Source: Tenebrio molitor (lineage: Eukaryota; Arthropoda; Insecta; Coleoptera; Tenebrionidae). Taken from it: a stretch of 64,000 nt of DNA. The notes beneath the pieces are model-generated. The model was not told the DNA's origin, did not search any database, and was given only the letters and a program-made list of their open reading frames with translations. The first letter of the stretch is position 1, and every line of letters begins with the position of its first letter. A program made the translations under genes and the position numbers. The stretch lies in the NCBI RefSeq assembly GCF_963966145.1, contig NC_091046.1, positions 19,592,001 through 19,656,000 on the forward strand, read 5' to 3'. Shown piece after piece: positions 20,510-32,335 of the stretch.

Positions 20510-21560
20510 TCCTCCATTTTCCTTCCAAATTGCCCGATCAAGGTGGTCCCAGAAGTTCTCTCTAGGGTTTAGATCGAGACTCTGAACCGCCCATTTCATT
20601 ACGTTCACTTTTTCTGCTAAAAACCACTCTTTTACGATATTTGATGTGTGTTTATGGTCATTGGCCTGCTGCTGAAATTTCCATCGAAGGGGCACACTGT
20701 CCTCTACAACGGAAGCATTTGTTCTTGCAAAATGTGCAAATAAATAAATATGTCCATTATACCTTCTATGAGATGTAATGAGCCTACCCTATGAGCAGAA
20801 AGCATCCCCAGAATTTAACATTGAGCCTACCCCATGAGCAGAAAGCATCCCCAGAATTTAACATTTCCACCTCCATGTTTAACGGTACCTCTTGTGTACT
20901 TAGGATTGAATCTTTCGTTTTTTGGACGTCTTACCCATTGTATTTCATCGGAACTGCACAAGTTAAATTTAGTTTCGTCAGAGAATAGGATGTTTTTCCA
21001 TTGGCGCGGCGTCCAATTCAAATACTCTTTTGCAAACTGTAACCGGGCTCTCCGATTTTGAGCAGAAACTAACGGTTTCTTTGCCGGTTTTCTTCCATAA
21101 AATCCAATTTCATTAAGTCGCGGCGTCTAATAGACCTCACTGACAAACTTACATTGGGAATTTCCTTTTTTATTTTTACTGCATCCCAAAATGGATTCTG
21201 CCGTGACACTATTCCTATTTTTCTGTCAGTGGTTCTGTCGGTTTTTCGAGGTCTTGCTGATTCATTTTGTGCAAGTAACTAGTCTCTATTTTTTCGTAAC
21301 CATGAGAATTTTAATTTTAATTACATATTTACTTTTTTCTATAACAATGTAACTTTTTTTACAAAGCTCCGTTTCTATCACAACAGAAACTTTTCGCCCT
21401 TACCTATAGGCGGGTATACACTTTGATGGCTAATTTATTCCAAATTTTAAATCAATTTGTAATGCTTTTTCATAAAAATGTTATAGAGAAAAGTTTCATA
21501 AATTGGCAAGTTCTTCCACTGGTTAAAATTAACATACGTATTTCAGATACACCTTGTATA
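20509..21560 (-). pseudogene. Dead Tc1-type transposon
   Basis: On the minus strand, the terminal sequence at 21560 (CAAGGTGTATCTGAAATACG) is followed by transposase blocks. These are ARPRKTDRTTDRKIGI (about 21270), NWTPRQWKNILFSDETKF with the first catalytic Asp (about 20971-20984), HGGGNVKFWGCF, QQANDHKHTS (20641-20674) and NPRENFWDH with the acidic third residue (20542-20569). The second catalytic Asp of the QQDNDPKH motif is replaced by Ala. A 43-bp tandem duplication (20780-20822 / 20823-20865) adds further damage. The 3' part is missing where the R4-like fragment begins. Non-autonomous relatives of its ends lie at 59031 and 62185. Confidence 0.8.
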
Positions 21561-22154
21561 TGTACATTATATTACATTTAAAATTTTTCTGTTTGTGTTA
21601 CATTGACACCAATCGAAAATGATTATGTAAGTGGTTCTTAAAAAGACCGCCTAATAACGTTCAATGATCTGAACCGCTCCTAATGATGGTGCTAAAATAT
21701 GTGTAACGATTAATGTTGATATTAATTTCTAAAACAGTACCACACACGTAGAATGTTAACTAAATTAGATTCAGTACCACTTGCAAAAATACAAATTATG
21801 ATTTCAATGGAGTTAAGAAATAAATGATTGAAAACTTTGTGATAGGTACAAAAGACCTATTGTGCCAAGCGGACCTCTAATTGTGTACGATATAATTTGC
21901 TTGTCATCTGTTATTTCTCATACTGTGTCAGAGAAATTCGAATTGCTGATTTTATTGCGGGTATCAAAGATAGCTTTGTGTAAATCTGCAACAGTGCACA
22001 TTTATAATAAATAATTTTAATTTTAATTTGTTTGAAGCTAATTCATGATTACATAAATTTATGCTATAAATGTAACAGAAGATTGAAAAATTTATTCAAT
22101 TTATTAATTTTCATTACATTTACCAAAGACGAATCTACAAACAATACATATTAT

Positions 22155-22415
22155 TTTCTACTATATAATAGCTGTGTTTTGTTCGACCTGTCAGAATTTG
22201 AGAATGTTCTCTTGTGTGAACGGATTTTGTTAAATGTCACAACTTGTTAAAATGAAACGTCAAGCTCATTTTCAAAATTTTAAGCGATTTGGAGTCTATC
22301 GAAAAAAAAAACGTCGTATTCAACTAGTTCGTATGTAAATTGGGCTTTTTTAGCACTCGTGGACATTTAAAATGCTCGTTTCACTCGCGTTTTAAACTGG
22401 CCCATGTCCTATGTC
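22155..22415. repeat. Dispersed 260-bp repeat, copy 1 (copy 2 at 42735-43000)
   Basis: Shared blocks with 42735-43000 are TTTGTTCGAC, GAGAATGTTCTC / GAGAATCTTCTC, GATTTGGAG, GTATTCAACT and GCACTCGTGG followed by CGCTCGTTTCACTC. The end segment (CTCGTTTCACTCGCGTTTTA) also appears near 34345. Non-coding. Confidence 0.6.
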
Positions 22416-22431
22416 TATAAAACCTACTTAT

Positions 22432-22574
22432 AGGGGCGTATTCTGAAACTGCTCCGCTAAATTTTAAAGGCAGTTAAATTAAGTTGTAGGGATGCCCAAT
22501 CAGGGCTTGAAATTTTAAATTTTAAAAGACGCTAAAATTTTAACGCCCCTTTAAAAATCACAGAATACGCCCCA
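22432..22574. mobile_element. 143-bp MITE with GGGGCGTATTCTG ends
   Basis: AGGGGCGTATTCTG at the left and CAGAATACGCCCC at the right are exact inverted ends, with TTAT on both flanks. The inner CTAAATTTTAAAGG and TTTTAACGCC also pair. Probably PIF/Harbinger-like by end composition; no coding sequence. Confidence 0.65.
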
Positions 22575-23109
22575 TTATTAGCTAAAATTTGTAATTATCT
22601 TAAATGTACTGTAGTTTTAAATTTTTTAAAGACATACATGTTAATAAATTGAAAAGATAGACAAAATACGTCACAATTTTTAATAAACAATTAAAAATTG
22701 AAAGTTTGTCATTTTAGGGAATATACCTACAAGTTTAGACAAAAATATGCCTTTACCTATATCCTTATTTCATACGAAGACCACCTATCTGTCAATATAA
22801 ATGGTTTAATAATTATAATTAGTATATTTTGATCTAACTTAACTAATTATATTAATCTTATTGCAATTTTATTTGTCCTATTCAATAAAATGGATACAAA
22901 CTAATAATTGTGAAGATGTTTCAATTTTTAAGTTTTCTTGTGGTAGGTATAACTGGTATAAGCATATAATTATGTTTTTAGGCACCTTTAATGAAAACGG
23001 TAATTTTACGTAGGTACTCACAAGCGGACGAAAAGTAACTCTTTTTCGGACGCTGACCGTAGCGCCATCTGTTGGTCTGTTTAGTAAGTTAGCAACGAAA
23101 CCGACAGAT

Positions 23110-23668
23110 TGCGTCCCGGTTTGGTTACGCGCCTTAGTTCTAACTTCTCCAAAAATAGGCGACTGACTTGGCTCCGACCTGGAGCTGGACACTATGGGTA
23201 GCTGGCTGCGCCGACTGACCCACAACGTCTTCTTCTCGGCTTCACTCTTCGGTCGACGGGAACGGCTCCTTCTGTCATCCGGGACGTGGACATCGGTCGA
23301 AGAAATGGGCCCTCCAGGCACCTTGCGGGAAGAGAGCCCCACGTTGGGGCCATTATGTTACCACCGGCCCTCGAGGTGTGATCGGGACCGGTGTCGTTTT
23401 GTTGACCGATGCGTCTGCTTCGTCGGAAACACTCCCACAAGAGCCGATTCATCCCGTCTCTCGAAGCGTTCTTCCGTCGAAGAAGATCGCCGTCTCGTAG
23501 CCCAGCTCACTTTTACCAGAGCCAGGCTCTTAAAAGAGTCGCAGTCTCGTTTTTTTGGGGAGAGGAGTGAAATGAAATTACACACACTTTTTTGAGTGTA
23601 AAAACTACCTTGACTTTTCTCGGCCGGTGCCGCCTATTTTTGGAGAAGCGTAACCAAACCGGGACGCA
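23110..23668. other. GC-rich island between 20-bp inverted repeats, possible LTR fragment
   Basis: GCGTCCCGGTTTGGTTACGC at 23111-23130 is the exact inverse of 23648-23667, and a second inverted block TTCTCCAAAAATAGGCG follows inside. The island is far more GC-rich than its surroundings. On the minus strand a TG start at 23668, and a leader with GCCCCAACGTGGGGC near 23336-23352 resembling an LTR-element primer site, suggest a rearranged LTR retroelement end with an inverted fragment. Open frames on both strands here are explained by GC content. A host CpG-type element remains possible. Confidence 0.4.
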
Positions 23669-23669
23669 A

Positions 23670-24560
23670 AAATTGTTAATATGTATTAATAAATTCATCT
23701 ATTTGAAAAAGTTAACTCCCTTATTTAGATTATTCATAAAAAAAAACTCTTCGGAGTGAAATACAAAATTCTTTGACTATTAGTGGTTTGCCACCACATA
23801 AGTTAGTATTGAAAGTTAACTGCACGTTTTACCAATCAGAAACTTAAATACAAAGGAAGCATTAGTCTATGGAACAAGAACACGCATCAAGTTTATGCAT
23901 CGCAATGCTATTAATTGCGACGTTTTAACTGGAACCGAACGCAATAAGAGAATTTTGATTCCACGTATAAATTTAACATATTCAGATACTATTTTACCAT
24001 TTAATTTTCAAAGAAGTCAATAAATAAGTCTCAAAAACAAACATTCGAAAAAATTGCAATTTTATTGAAGCAGTCAGTTTTTAATTGTACGTCGCAGCAA
24101 GTAGCGTTCGATCATCATTCAATGGTTTGAGATTTTATATTTCCGAATATAACGGCCAAGGGCATTTTTTGTATTAATTTTTTATTTCAATTTTATATAC
24201 ATAATTTGAAAAAGATAGGCAAATTAATTGTGTAGCTTTGGCGAAACCTCTCCAGTATAGCAATAAAAAACCTAACGAAATGTCAAAAAACGCGTTGTTT
24301 TTTAAATATGGCATAGCCAAACTCATTTTTCCTATCGTTCGTATTTTTCAAATAACTCGAAAATTAGTGCATAATGACGTATTTGTAAACGCTCGCAGCT
24401 GACGTAATAGAACAAAATTCAAAAAAATTATATGCGATAATTATAGAGGTATACCCTTTGATAAAAAAACCTCAGTAACATTCAAACTTAAAAATTTAAT
24501 GAAAACGGTCGAATTTTAACCGCTGGGCGACCTCTAGTAACTATCACTTCTTAACATAGT
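23670..24560. other. AT-rich stretch, no recognised feature
   Basis: No coding sequence, inverted repeat or relative of another repeat in this window was recognised. Confidence 0.35.
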
Positions 24561-24562
24561 CT

Positions 24563-27140
24563 TTATTTAGAGAAATTACAAGAGCTATTATATGATATTG
24601 GTGAATTTATTATATTGGGTGATATCAACTTGGATTTTATGCAAGATACGTTTTATATTAAAAAATATAAAGAAATTCTCTATAAGCATGGTCTTCATCA
24701 AATAATCACCAAACCAACTAGAGAAACAGCTAACAGTTCAACAATTATTGACCATGTAATCACTAGGCTAAAAAATTTAGAGTGGAAAGTTCTTAAGACT
24801 CCCCGTATTAGTGATCACTACATCATATTCTTATCCCTTCCCATAAAAATTTAAAATTATGAGATATTGATAGAAAAAAGAAATTACAAGGAGTACGATA
24901 AAGAAGCTTTCCAATATATGATACGGGATGGGTATGAATGGAACAATTCGAGCGCGAATGTCAACAGTTTAGCTGATGCATTTATAAATTCACTAACAGA
25001 AACAATAAATCATATGTGTCCAATTAGGAGAGTAAGAACACATAGGAATCGAATCACTTGTGAGTGGATGAATGTAGAGATAGCACAATTGATGAAATTG
25101 AGAGATGACAAACATAAGGCAGCTAGGTTAACAGGAAGTTTAAACTTATGGGAAGAATATAAAAAATTAAGGAATACTGTCGTTGGTAAAATTAGAAAAG
25201 CTAAAGATGAATATTTTAGAAAAAAAATTGATGTAAATAAAAGTAAGCCGGCAGAAATGTGGAAAGAACTGAAGAAAATGTTGCCTAACAAAAATGAAAC
25301 ACCACAAAAAATTATCCAATTTGGTGACAAGAAAGTCGAAAGTACTTTACAAATTGCAGAATCTTTTAATTCATATTTTGTAAAAAGTGTAGAAGATATT
25401 GTTAAGGACATAAAAAATCAATGTGATGGAAAATATGAAGAAATAAAAATAGAAAAAATAAATAATTTTAATGAATTTTGTACAATGGACATGTTATCTT
25501 TTAAACAAATTGTAAGTTCTCTGAAAAACTGTGGTGGAGGTGAGGAGGGTGTCACTACATCCATACTGAAAGACGTTGTGGATGTAGTTGGTAATAGACT
25601 TTTAGATGTTGTCAACACTTCCCTGAGTAAGGGCATATTTCCTGAAAACTGGAAAATCTCCACTGTGACACCAGTACCAAAAATAGCTAATACAAAACGA
25701 TGTGAAGAGTTCCGACCAATAAATATTGTTCCGGTGTATGAAAAGGTGCTTGAAGTAGCTGTAAAAAACAACTACAAGACTTTTGTGAAAAAAATTCGGT
25801 GATAAATAAACATCAATCTGGGTTTCAAAAAAATCATTCATGTGAGGCAGTGATGTTAGAGATTTGTGATAAATGGCTGTGAGACTTAGAAGAGAAGAAA
25901 AATGTGATAGTTGTGTTCCTAGATTTGAGACGAGCCTTTGAAACGGTGAACAGAGTTCTTCTCCTGAAGAAAATGCAAGCAATTGGGATCGGTGGAAACG
26001 TGCTGAGCTGGTTTGACTCATACTTATCTAATAGGTTTCAAAAAGTGAATTTTCGGGGTAGTTATTCTAAATGTTTGAAAGTAAATAATGGCGTACCGCA
26101 AGGCACTACCTTGGGACCATTGTTATTTTTATTATACTACAATGATGTTGTAAACTTTGTAAAACATTGTCATTGTAAACTATTTGCTGATGATACTATG
26201 TTATTTATTAGTGGTACAAATACTGAAGACATGATAAATAAATTAAATGAAGACTTGGAAGCAATATTTAAATATCTTTGCATAAATAATCAGGCTGTTA
26301 ATGCCAAAAAATGTCAATGTTTGGTAATTCAAAATAAACACTCATTGATTGATGTGGATAACATGAATATAAAAATAAATAATGCTAAGATAGCAGTAGT
26401 GGATCAAGTTAAATATTTAGGTATCATAATTGACAATAGATTAAATTTTCAGGCTCATGTGCTATATATTCATAAAAAAATGTCAATAAAAACACATTTT
26501 TTAAAAAGAATTAGTACAAATCTGTCACTATATACTAAACTACTATTATATAAGTCTATTGTTGCACCACATGTGGAATATTGTTCTGCACTGTTATTTA
26601 TGCTACCAAACTATCGAATTAAAGAGTTGCAATTGATACAAAATCGTTGCATGAGAATTATTTTAAATTGTAGTAAATATACCCACATCAAAGACATGTT
26701 ATGTGTATTAAACCTAATGAGTGTAAAAACTAGAATTCATTTTAATATAATGATTACCATATTTAAAATATTTTAAATTTAAAATAAATAATCACCTCTT
26801 GGCAGAATTTTTACTTGATAAAATCTCACAGAACAAAGAGACACACAATTATAATTTAAGAGACCCATTTAAGTTCAAAATTAACAAATGTAGAACACAT
26901 AAGACATACAACACAATATTTTTTAGGGGTCTGTCTATGTACAACATGTTACCGTTACAGATTAAAGAATGTAACAACTTACTTCGATTTAAAGTACATC
27001 TCAGACAGTATTTTAAAGAGAATATTGTTATGTGTTAGAAATAGTAAATTTGTTTTTAAATTTGTATTTTTTTTTTTTTGTGATTATTTAACTAGGGTTA
27101 ATTTGAGTTTTATTGTAATTTTGTAGCAAATTGCTAAATA
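24563..27140 (+). pseudogene. 5'-truncated APE-type LINE (CR1/Jockey-like group)
   Basis: Blocks on the plus strand: the endonuclease C-terminus with LGDINLD (about 24611-24635), SSTIIDHVIT and SDHY (to 24854); the reverse transcriptase N-terminal region (24867-25802); LDLRRAFETVN, NGVPQGTTLGPLLF and the active-site FADDTMLF (about 26185-26210) inside 25904-26776; and a C-terminal segment with HNYNLRDPF (26799-27038). A frame change lies between 24854 and 24867, another near 25796, an in-frame TGA at 25879-25881, and another break at 26776. The 5' part of ORF2 and any ORF1 are missing. Clade placement is tentative. Confidence 0.85.
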
Positions 27141-27392
27141 AACTTCTTCTCTCCCTCTGTACGTGATCAGTTTCCCATTTTTTTTATCTCGTCGGAAAAA
27201 AATAATTTCTCAAAGCTTGCAAAATATGTGTTGACCTAGGTAACGACGTCTTCATTCGACACAAATTTGTTCCCACCACAGGAAGAAGTCCGGATAATGG
27301 GGTGGATGTTGGTGGAATTTTGCCATTGCGACTTTTTTGTGCGCCAATCTTCGCCGCTTTTGTTTTAATTCTTCTTTCAATCGGACTAATAA
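27141..27392. other. Spacer between two LINEs
   Basis: It starts just after the 3' end of the first LINE. The 73-codon minus-strand frame at 27184-27405 has no recognisable domain and its final part overlaps the start of the next LINE, so I do not call it a gene. Confidence 0.4.
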
Positions 27393-29325
27393 GCCTATGA
27401 TTCATGGTTAATTAAAATTCTTAAAATTTATAAAATTAATTTGGATTTGATTAATTTTTTATCTCATGTTATGACATTTTGGAGAACTACTTTAAATTTA
27501 TCAATAAACAATAATAAATTAAAATCCGAGCCTATTCAAATTAAACGAGGAATTTATCAAGGAGATTCTTTAAGTCCTTTATGGTTTTGTCTAGCCATTA
27601 ATCCTTTGACAAATTTATTAAATAGCACTGGATATGGTTTCAATATTAGAGTTAATAATACCACACTATCCAAATTAAATCACCTTCTTTATATGGATGA
27701 CATAAAACTGTATGCATCAAAAAAGAATCACATTTTATCTTTACTAACAATAACTGAAAATTTCTCAAATGATATTGGGATGAGTTTTGGTATTGATAAG
27801 TGTAAAATGCAATCAATATGTCGCGGTCATTACGAACATTTAGAATATATAACTCAAAAAGGAGAAATCATTAAAAATTTAAATAAAGGAGAATTTTATA
27901 AATATTTAGGTATTAATCAATCAAATCATATTCAACACTCAATTATAAAAGAAAATTTAGAAAAGCAATTTTATTTAAGAATTAAATCTATTTTAAAATC
28001 AAAATTAAACGGTAATAATTTAATTAAAGCAGTTAATACATATGCTGTTCCATTACTGACCTATTCTTTCGGTGTTATAAAATGGTCCAAAACTAATTTA
28101 CAGAACATAAACATTAAAACTAGAGTTCTTTTTACCAAATTTAGTAAACACCATCCTAAATCTGCTATTGAAAGATTTAATTTACCACGCGAAAACGGTG
28201 GTAGGGGTTTTTCAAATCTAGAAATTCTGCTAAAAAATCAAATTGCTTCACTAAAAAATTATTTCCTCAATAGAGCTCGTGATAACACCTTTTTCAATGC
28301 TTTGGTTTCAGCCGATAAAGGCTGCACACCTTTAAATTTAAGTGATAATATAATTTCAGACATTGTTAAGCCAAATATACCTGACACAATAGCAAATTTA
28401 AAACAGAAGTCTTTACATGGGAGATACTTTAAAGAACTGGAACAACGAGAAGTTAATATTCAGGCCTCTCATGCATGGCTTAAGAAATCAAACATTCACC
28501 CTGAGACGGAAGGTTTTATATTTGCAATACAAGATCATGTTATAAATACAAGAAATTATAAAAAACACATATGCGGTTTACAATCGATAATTGATAAATG
28601 TAGGATTTGCGGAACTGAAGGGGAAACAATTGAACACATCATTTCTTCTTGCACCGTTTTGGCTCAAAGCGAATATAAAAAACGTCACGATATATTCGCT
28701 AAAATTATACACATGAATTTAGCTGTTAAATTCAATTTATTAAAGAATACACAACCACATTATAGTTATACACCAGAAAGTTGTTTGGAAAATGACAGTT
28801 ACAAGTTATATTTTGATAGAACAATTTTAACTGACATTCATATTAAGCATAACAGACCAGACATTATAATTTTAAATAAACAACAAAAGCAAGCATATCT
28901 TTTAGATATAGCTGTTCCAAATTCACATAATATAACACAGACATATAACACAAAAATTAATAAATATTTAGAGCTGTCCGTTGCTATGAGAAATCTTTGG
29001 TGTTTAGAAAAAAATTCGATTTTACCACTTGTAATTTCAGCAACGGGAATAGTACCGCAATCTCTTTTTAAAAATTTAAAAATTCTGGATTTAAATAACA
29101 CATTGGTAGTTGAAATTCAAAAAGGTATATTATTATACTCATGTCACATCGTGAGGAAGTTCCTTAACATTGACATAGAACATAATACACAACAAAGTCA
29201 AAATGCGGAGGCGAGACGCCTGTAATTATGTTGATAAGCACTGCACTATTACTTGATAGTAATATCCGTAATAGTGTATGTACTCCGGCAAAATTGCCGT
29301 GCCGCCGGGTGGAGGTGGGATACAA
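27393..29325 (+). pseudogene. R4/Dong-like LINE with restriction-like endonuclease, 5'-truncated
   Basis: An open frame of about 594 codons from 27441 (the coding sense begins at 27393, right after an in-frame TAA) contains the second half of a reverse transcriptase: KRGIYQGDSLSPL and the active site YMDD at residues 84-87. It is followed by a CCHC knuckle (C387, C390, H399, C404) and a restriction-like endonuclease with RPD at 472-474 and a second acidic residue at D489, 15 residues later. Knuckle-then-nuclease order defines the R2/R4 type of non-LTR elements. The DIKLYA wording after the active site and the layout recall R4/Dong. The N-terminal half of the reverse transcriptase is absent. 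The 3' untranslated tail is GC-rich and recurs at 19746 and 33599. Confidence 0.85.
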
Positions 29326-29980
29326 AAATTGTGTAATAGTCCCCTGTTATGGTTCTTCCCTTCTCCAAGTAGTTAATGAGGATGATTCCTGGGAATCCCA
29401 GAAAACAGTAGACTTTAACTTCCCAGTCGCCTTGTTCGGCGCCCTTTTACCAACCGTGGTCCACTGCTTTGACTGTTGCTTCGACTCCGATTTGTAGTGA
29501 TGGATCCAGGTTTCGTCTACAGTCACAAATTGACGAAAAAAACTCAAACACTGCGCTGGAATATCAGTGTGCGTTTTTGATCGAAAATCAACAAGCGCGG
29601 CACCCAACGCCCACTAATTTTTTCATGGGCAATTTTTCGTGCAGGATATGGTGCACTCGTTCCGTTGAAATGCCCACAGCTTCAGCAATTTTACTTAATT
29701 TTATTGAACAGTCTCGATGATGATACCATGGATTTTTTCAACAATATCCATCGTGGTGACCTCATCTGGGCGGCCAGATCCCGCTTCGTCTTGAATGCAT
29801 ATGCGGCCACCATTAAACTCATTAATCCAGAAATAAATGGTCCCCAACGCTACTGCAGAGTCTCCGTGCACTTCACCTAGATCAATTTTGTGGAACTTTA
29901 ACAAATAGTCGCTTTTTGCTGCAGTTTGGGCTAATCTAGTTTTAAAAGTGACACTTGCCAGTGATGATGTTACCACATGA
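29325..29980 (-). pseudogene. mariner transposase pseudogene
   Basis: On the minus strand the N-terminal helix-turn-helix part lies at 29976-29701 (NEFNGGRICIQDE, SGRPDEVTT). The catalytic start VTVDETWIHHY is at 29495-29524, then KSESKQQSKQW and a stretch ending near ITGDYY beside the R4-like tail. The first catalytic Asp is kept. Stops and frame changes separate the blocks, and the C-terminal catalytic region is missing. The family is mariner, the same transposase type as in SETMAR. Confidence 0.8.
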
Positions 29981-30346
29981 GTATTGACACCCGCACCTAG
30001 ATATTTACCACACTTATCAAACCACTCGCATTGATATGATGAGTCAGTTTCTTAAATAAAAAAAAATATTGTCATTTTTAAATTTTTATAAAAAACTGGG
30101 GAAAAACTTTTATTAAATTTAATGGACCACTTGGTGCTTACAACTAATTTATTCCTTTACACCAAATACACTTTCATACTAAACTAAAGTACTGTTTTTG
30201 TATTGTCGCTGTAATGATGACAGATGATGGTGGTATTCCTCATTTCATTGATATGCATAGAAAAATTTCGGGGAACATTTGCGAATATTTGTATTTGTTA
30301 AATTAATAAAAAAAAATTTTAAAAAATTTGTTAATATAACATTATA

Positions 30347-31960
30347 CAGGATGTCCCAGAACTCGCGGATCAAACTTACAGTGCGTTTTCCTTGGTGATA
30401 ACTGAAAGCAATAGCGTTTAAAAAAAGGGACAGGGTATAACCGATTTTTTGTAATGAATAATTAAAGTTGACCAATCAGAAGGACGCTGTTAATTTGAAT
30501 TTCACGTAAATTTAACCAACGGTTTGAATTGCCTAGCAACATCATTCTAGTAAGAATGGTATGGAATTTCAAGTAAATGTTTGGGCAACTGTGAAGATTT
30601 TGACAACGTCAAGATATAATTTGATTCGAAATTGTCAAACTTCGTATTGAAATCATGTATACAGCTGCAGAGTACGCCGAAATGCTCATAATTTATGGAG
30701 AGTACCGGCACAATGCAAGTGAGGATGCAATACGTTTTCCACGACGTTTGCCACATCCAAATTATAACGTATTTCTATGGTTGGTATACCGTGCTCGAGA
30801 CACTGGGTCCTTGGTGCCTACCTGACAAGCAATTGGTGGTCCCCCCCGAGAAGTTAGAACGCCAGAGACTGAAGATGCTGTTCTTCAGTCCTTTGATGAC
30901 GACGGTAGAAGAAGTATATTTGAAGAACTATATTTCAGAATATTTTAGAAGAACTAAATGACCAAATTCACGAAACACTGGCTACTGTTATTGCTAATAT
31001 GCTTAGACTGGCAAGGGAAAATTTAATAAAACGAGCTCGCCTATTCCTTCAGATGAAAGGTGGTCATTTTGAAAACTTGTTATAAATTATTCTTTTTATT
31101 TTGCATGTTTCTTATTTCATTTGTTGCATTCTACATCATTTAGTTACAAAATTTGACCTTAAATTTTTACTAATAATGATGCTAAAATAAATAGGTTAGT
31201 TCAATCCAGTTTTGTCTTCTTTCTTTCAGAACTGCCACTATGCAAGATCTGTTGTTCAAAACCTACGTGTAACTCCAGCTTTTTTTGCAATGTCAAGAAT
31301 GTTCCTAAAAGTCTTTTCTTTCATTTCGACGATGAAAAGTCCCGCTCGTGTAGCTGCGCTAATACGTATGTGTATGCACAGGAGTCAGGATACATTTGTT
31401 GTGATTCCGATTCACTTCACAGGCCCTGCATATTTCACTTTTTACTAAGATTCTTAAGGTAGTAATATTACTCACTTGACGCTACGTCGCCATTTTACCT
31501 TCCATCAACAAAGGTTCAATTCATCATATCCCTCCCGTCAATTTCCCATACCCCTCAAGCTTACAATTGCTCTGGAAATTTTCACTCATAACAAAATTAA
31601 CAAACCATATTTCATTCATTGCCGGAAGAAGAAACTTCTTGCGTTCCCTGATTTAGATTCTATACATTTGTTCACCTGCCTTTGGCGAAATTTCCCATTT
31701 TTGTTTATTTCAAAAGTAGCTGTCACTTTTGACGTCTGTTTCGACAAGTTGACCAGACAAATATTGAAAATAATTTTATTATTCATCGAATTATACGTTG
31801 CTTGGCAGTTGAGGGAAGGTACTCAATTTTCTCAAAAAGGGAAAATTAGATCGAGCTCTATTGGTCAATTTGATTAATTCATAACTAAAAAGCTGTTGCA
31901 CCTTCATTACCATTAAGGAATATACAGTTTCAATTTGATCCGCGAGTTCTGGGACACCTG
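30347..31960 (+). mobile_element. DUF4817-type element, internally deleted (1.6 kb)
   Basis: CAGGATGTCCCAGAACTCGC at the left is mirrored by GCGAGTTCTGGGACACCTG at the right, with TA at both flanks (30345-30346, 31961-31962). A frame from the ATG at 30655 encodes AAEYAEMLIIYGEYRHNASE, the helix-turn-helix head I know as DUF4817. It has a stop soon after a TGSLVPT-like segment. The transposase tail, with FLQMKGGHFENLL, ends at the stop 31083-31085. The catalytic middle is gone. The remaining 870 bp to the right end is not recognised. A fragment of the same left end lies at 55995-56185. Confidence 0.8.
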
Positions 31961-31972
31961 TATATTATTATA

Positions 31973-32331
31973 CTGGGTGCGCGGAACAACGTAGTAGTAC
32001 GTTGTTAAGTAGTCATTAAGAGATCAGGTAAAAATGTTTAAAAAAATCAATCTTCTTTTTTGTAGAAGATATGGACCTATTCGTTACACTAAATGTGGCA
32101 ACATTTAAAAACATTCTATGCATCCCAATAGACTGCAAATATTTAATTTTTGTTGTATCCATGGAAATGAGAGGGAAAAATCAAAGCCGTGTTGCCGTAC
32201 GCTGTTTGAGGTAAAACGAACATAAAATTACTACTTGGAAATGCTGGAAATAATGGAGAAAATAATTGCAAACCTGATCACAATCGTTCAAAACTATTAG
32301 GCCACTGGCTAGTGAATTTTGGGGCACCCAG
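31973..32331. mobile_element. 359-bp MITE with CTGGGTGC ends
   Basis: CTGGGTGCGC at the left and GCACCCAG at the right are short inverted ends, each next to TA. The right TA is two bases from the TA used by the next element at 32336, so the two elements sit almost end to end. Confidence 0.5.
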
Positions 32332-32335
32332 TATA

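Noticed and set aside
23194..23595. 133-codon plus-strand frame and 154-codon minus-strand frame in the GC-rich island
   Set aside because: Long frames on both strands arise from high GC; they cross the inverted repeats and lack any domain.
24867..26776. Functional reverse transcriptase gene
   Set aside because: Frame changes and an in-frame TGA at 25879-25881 break it, and the 5' part of the element is missing.
27184..27405. 73-codon minus-strand gene between two LINEs
   Set aside because: Its last part overlaps the coding sense of the downstream R4-like LINE, and it has no recognisable domain.
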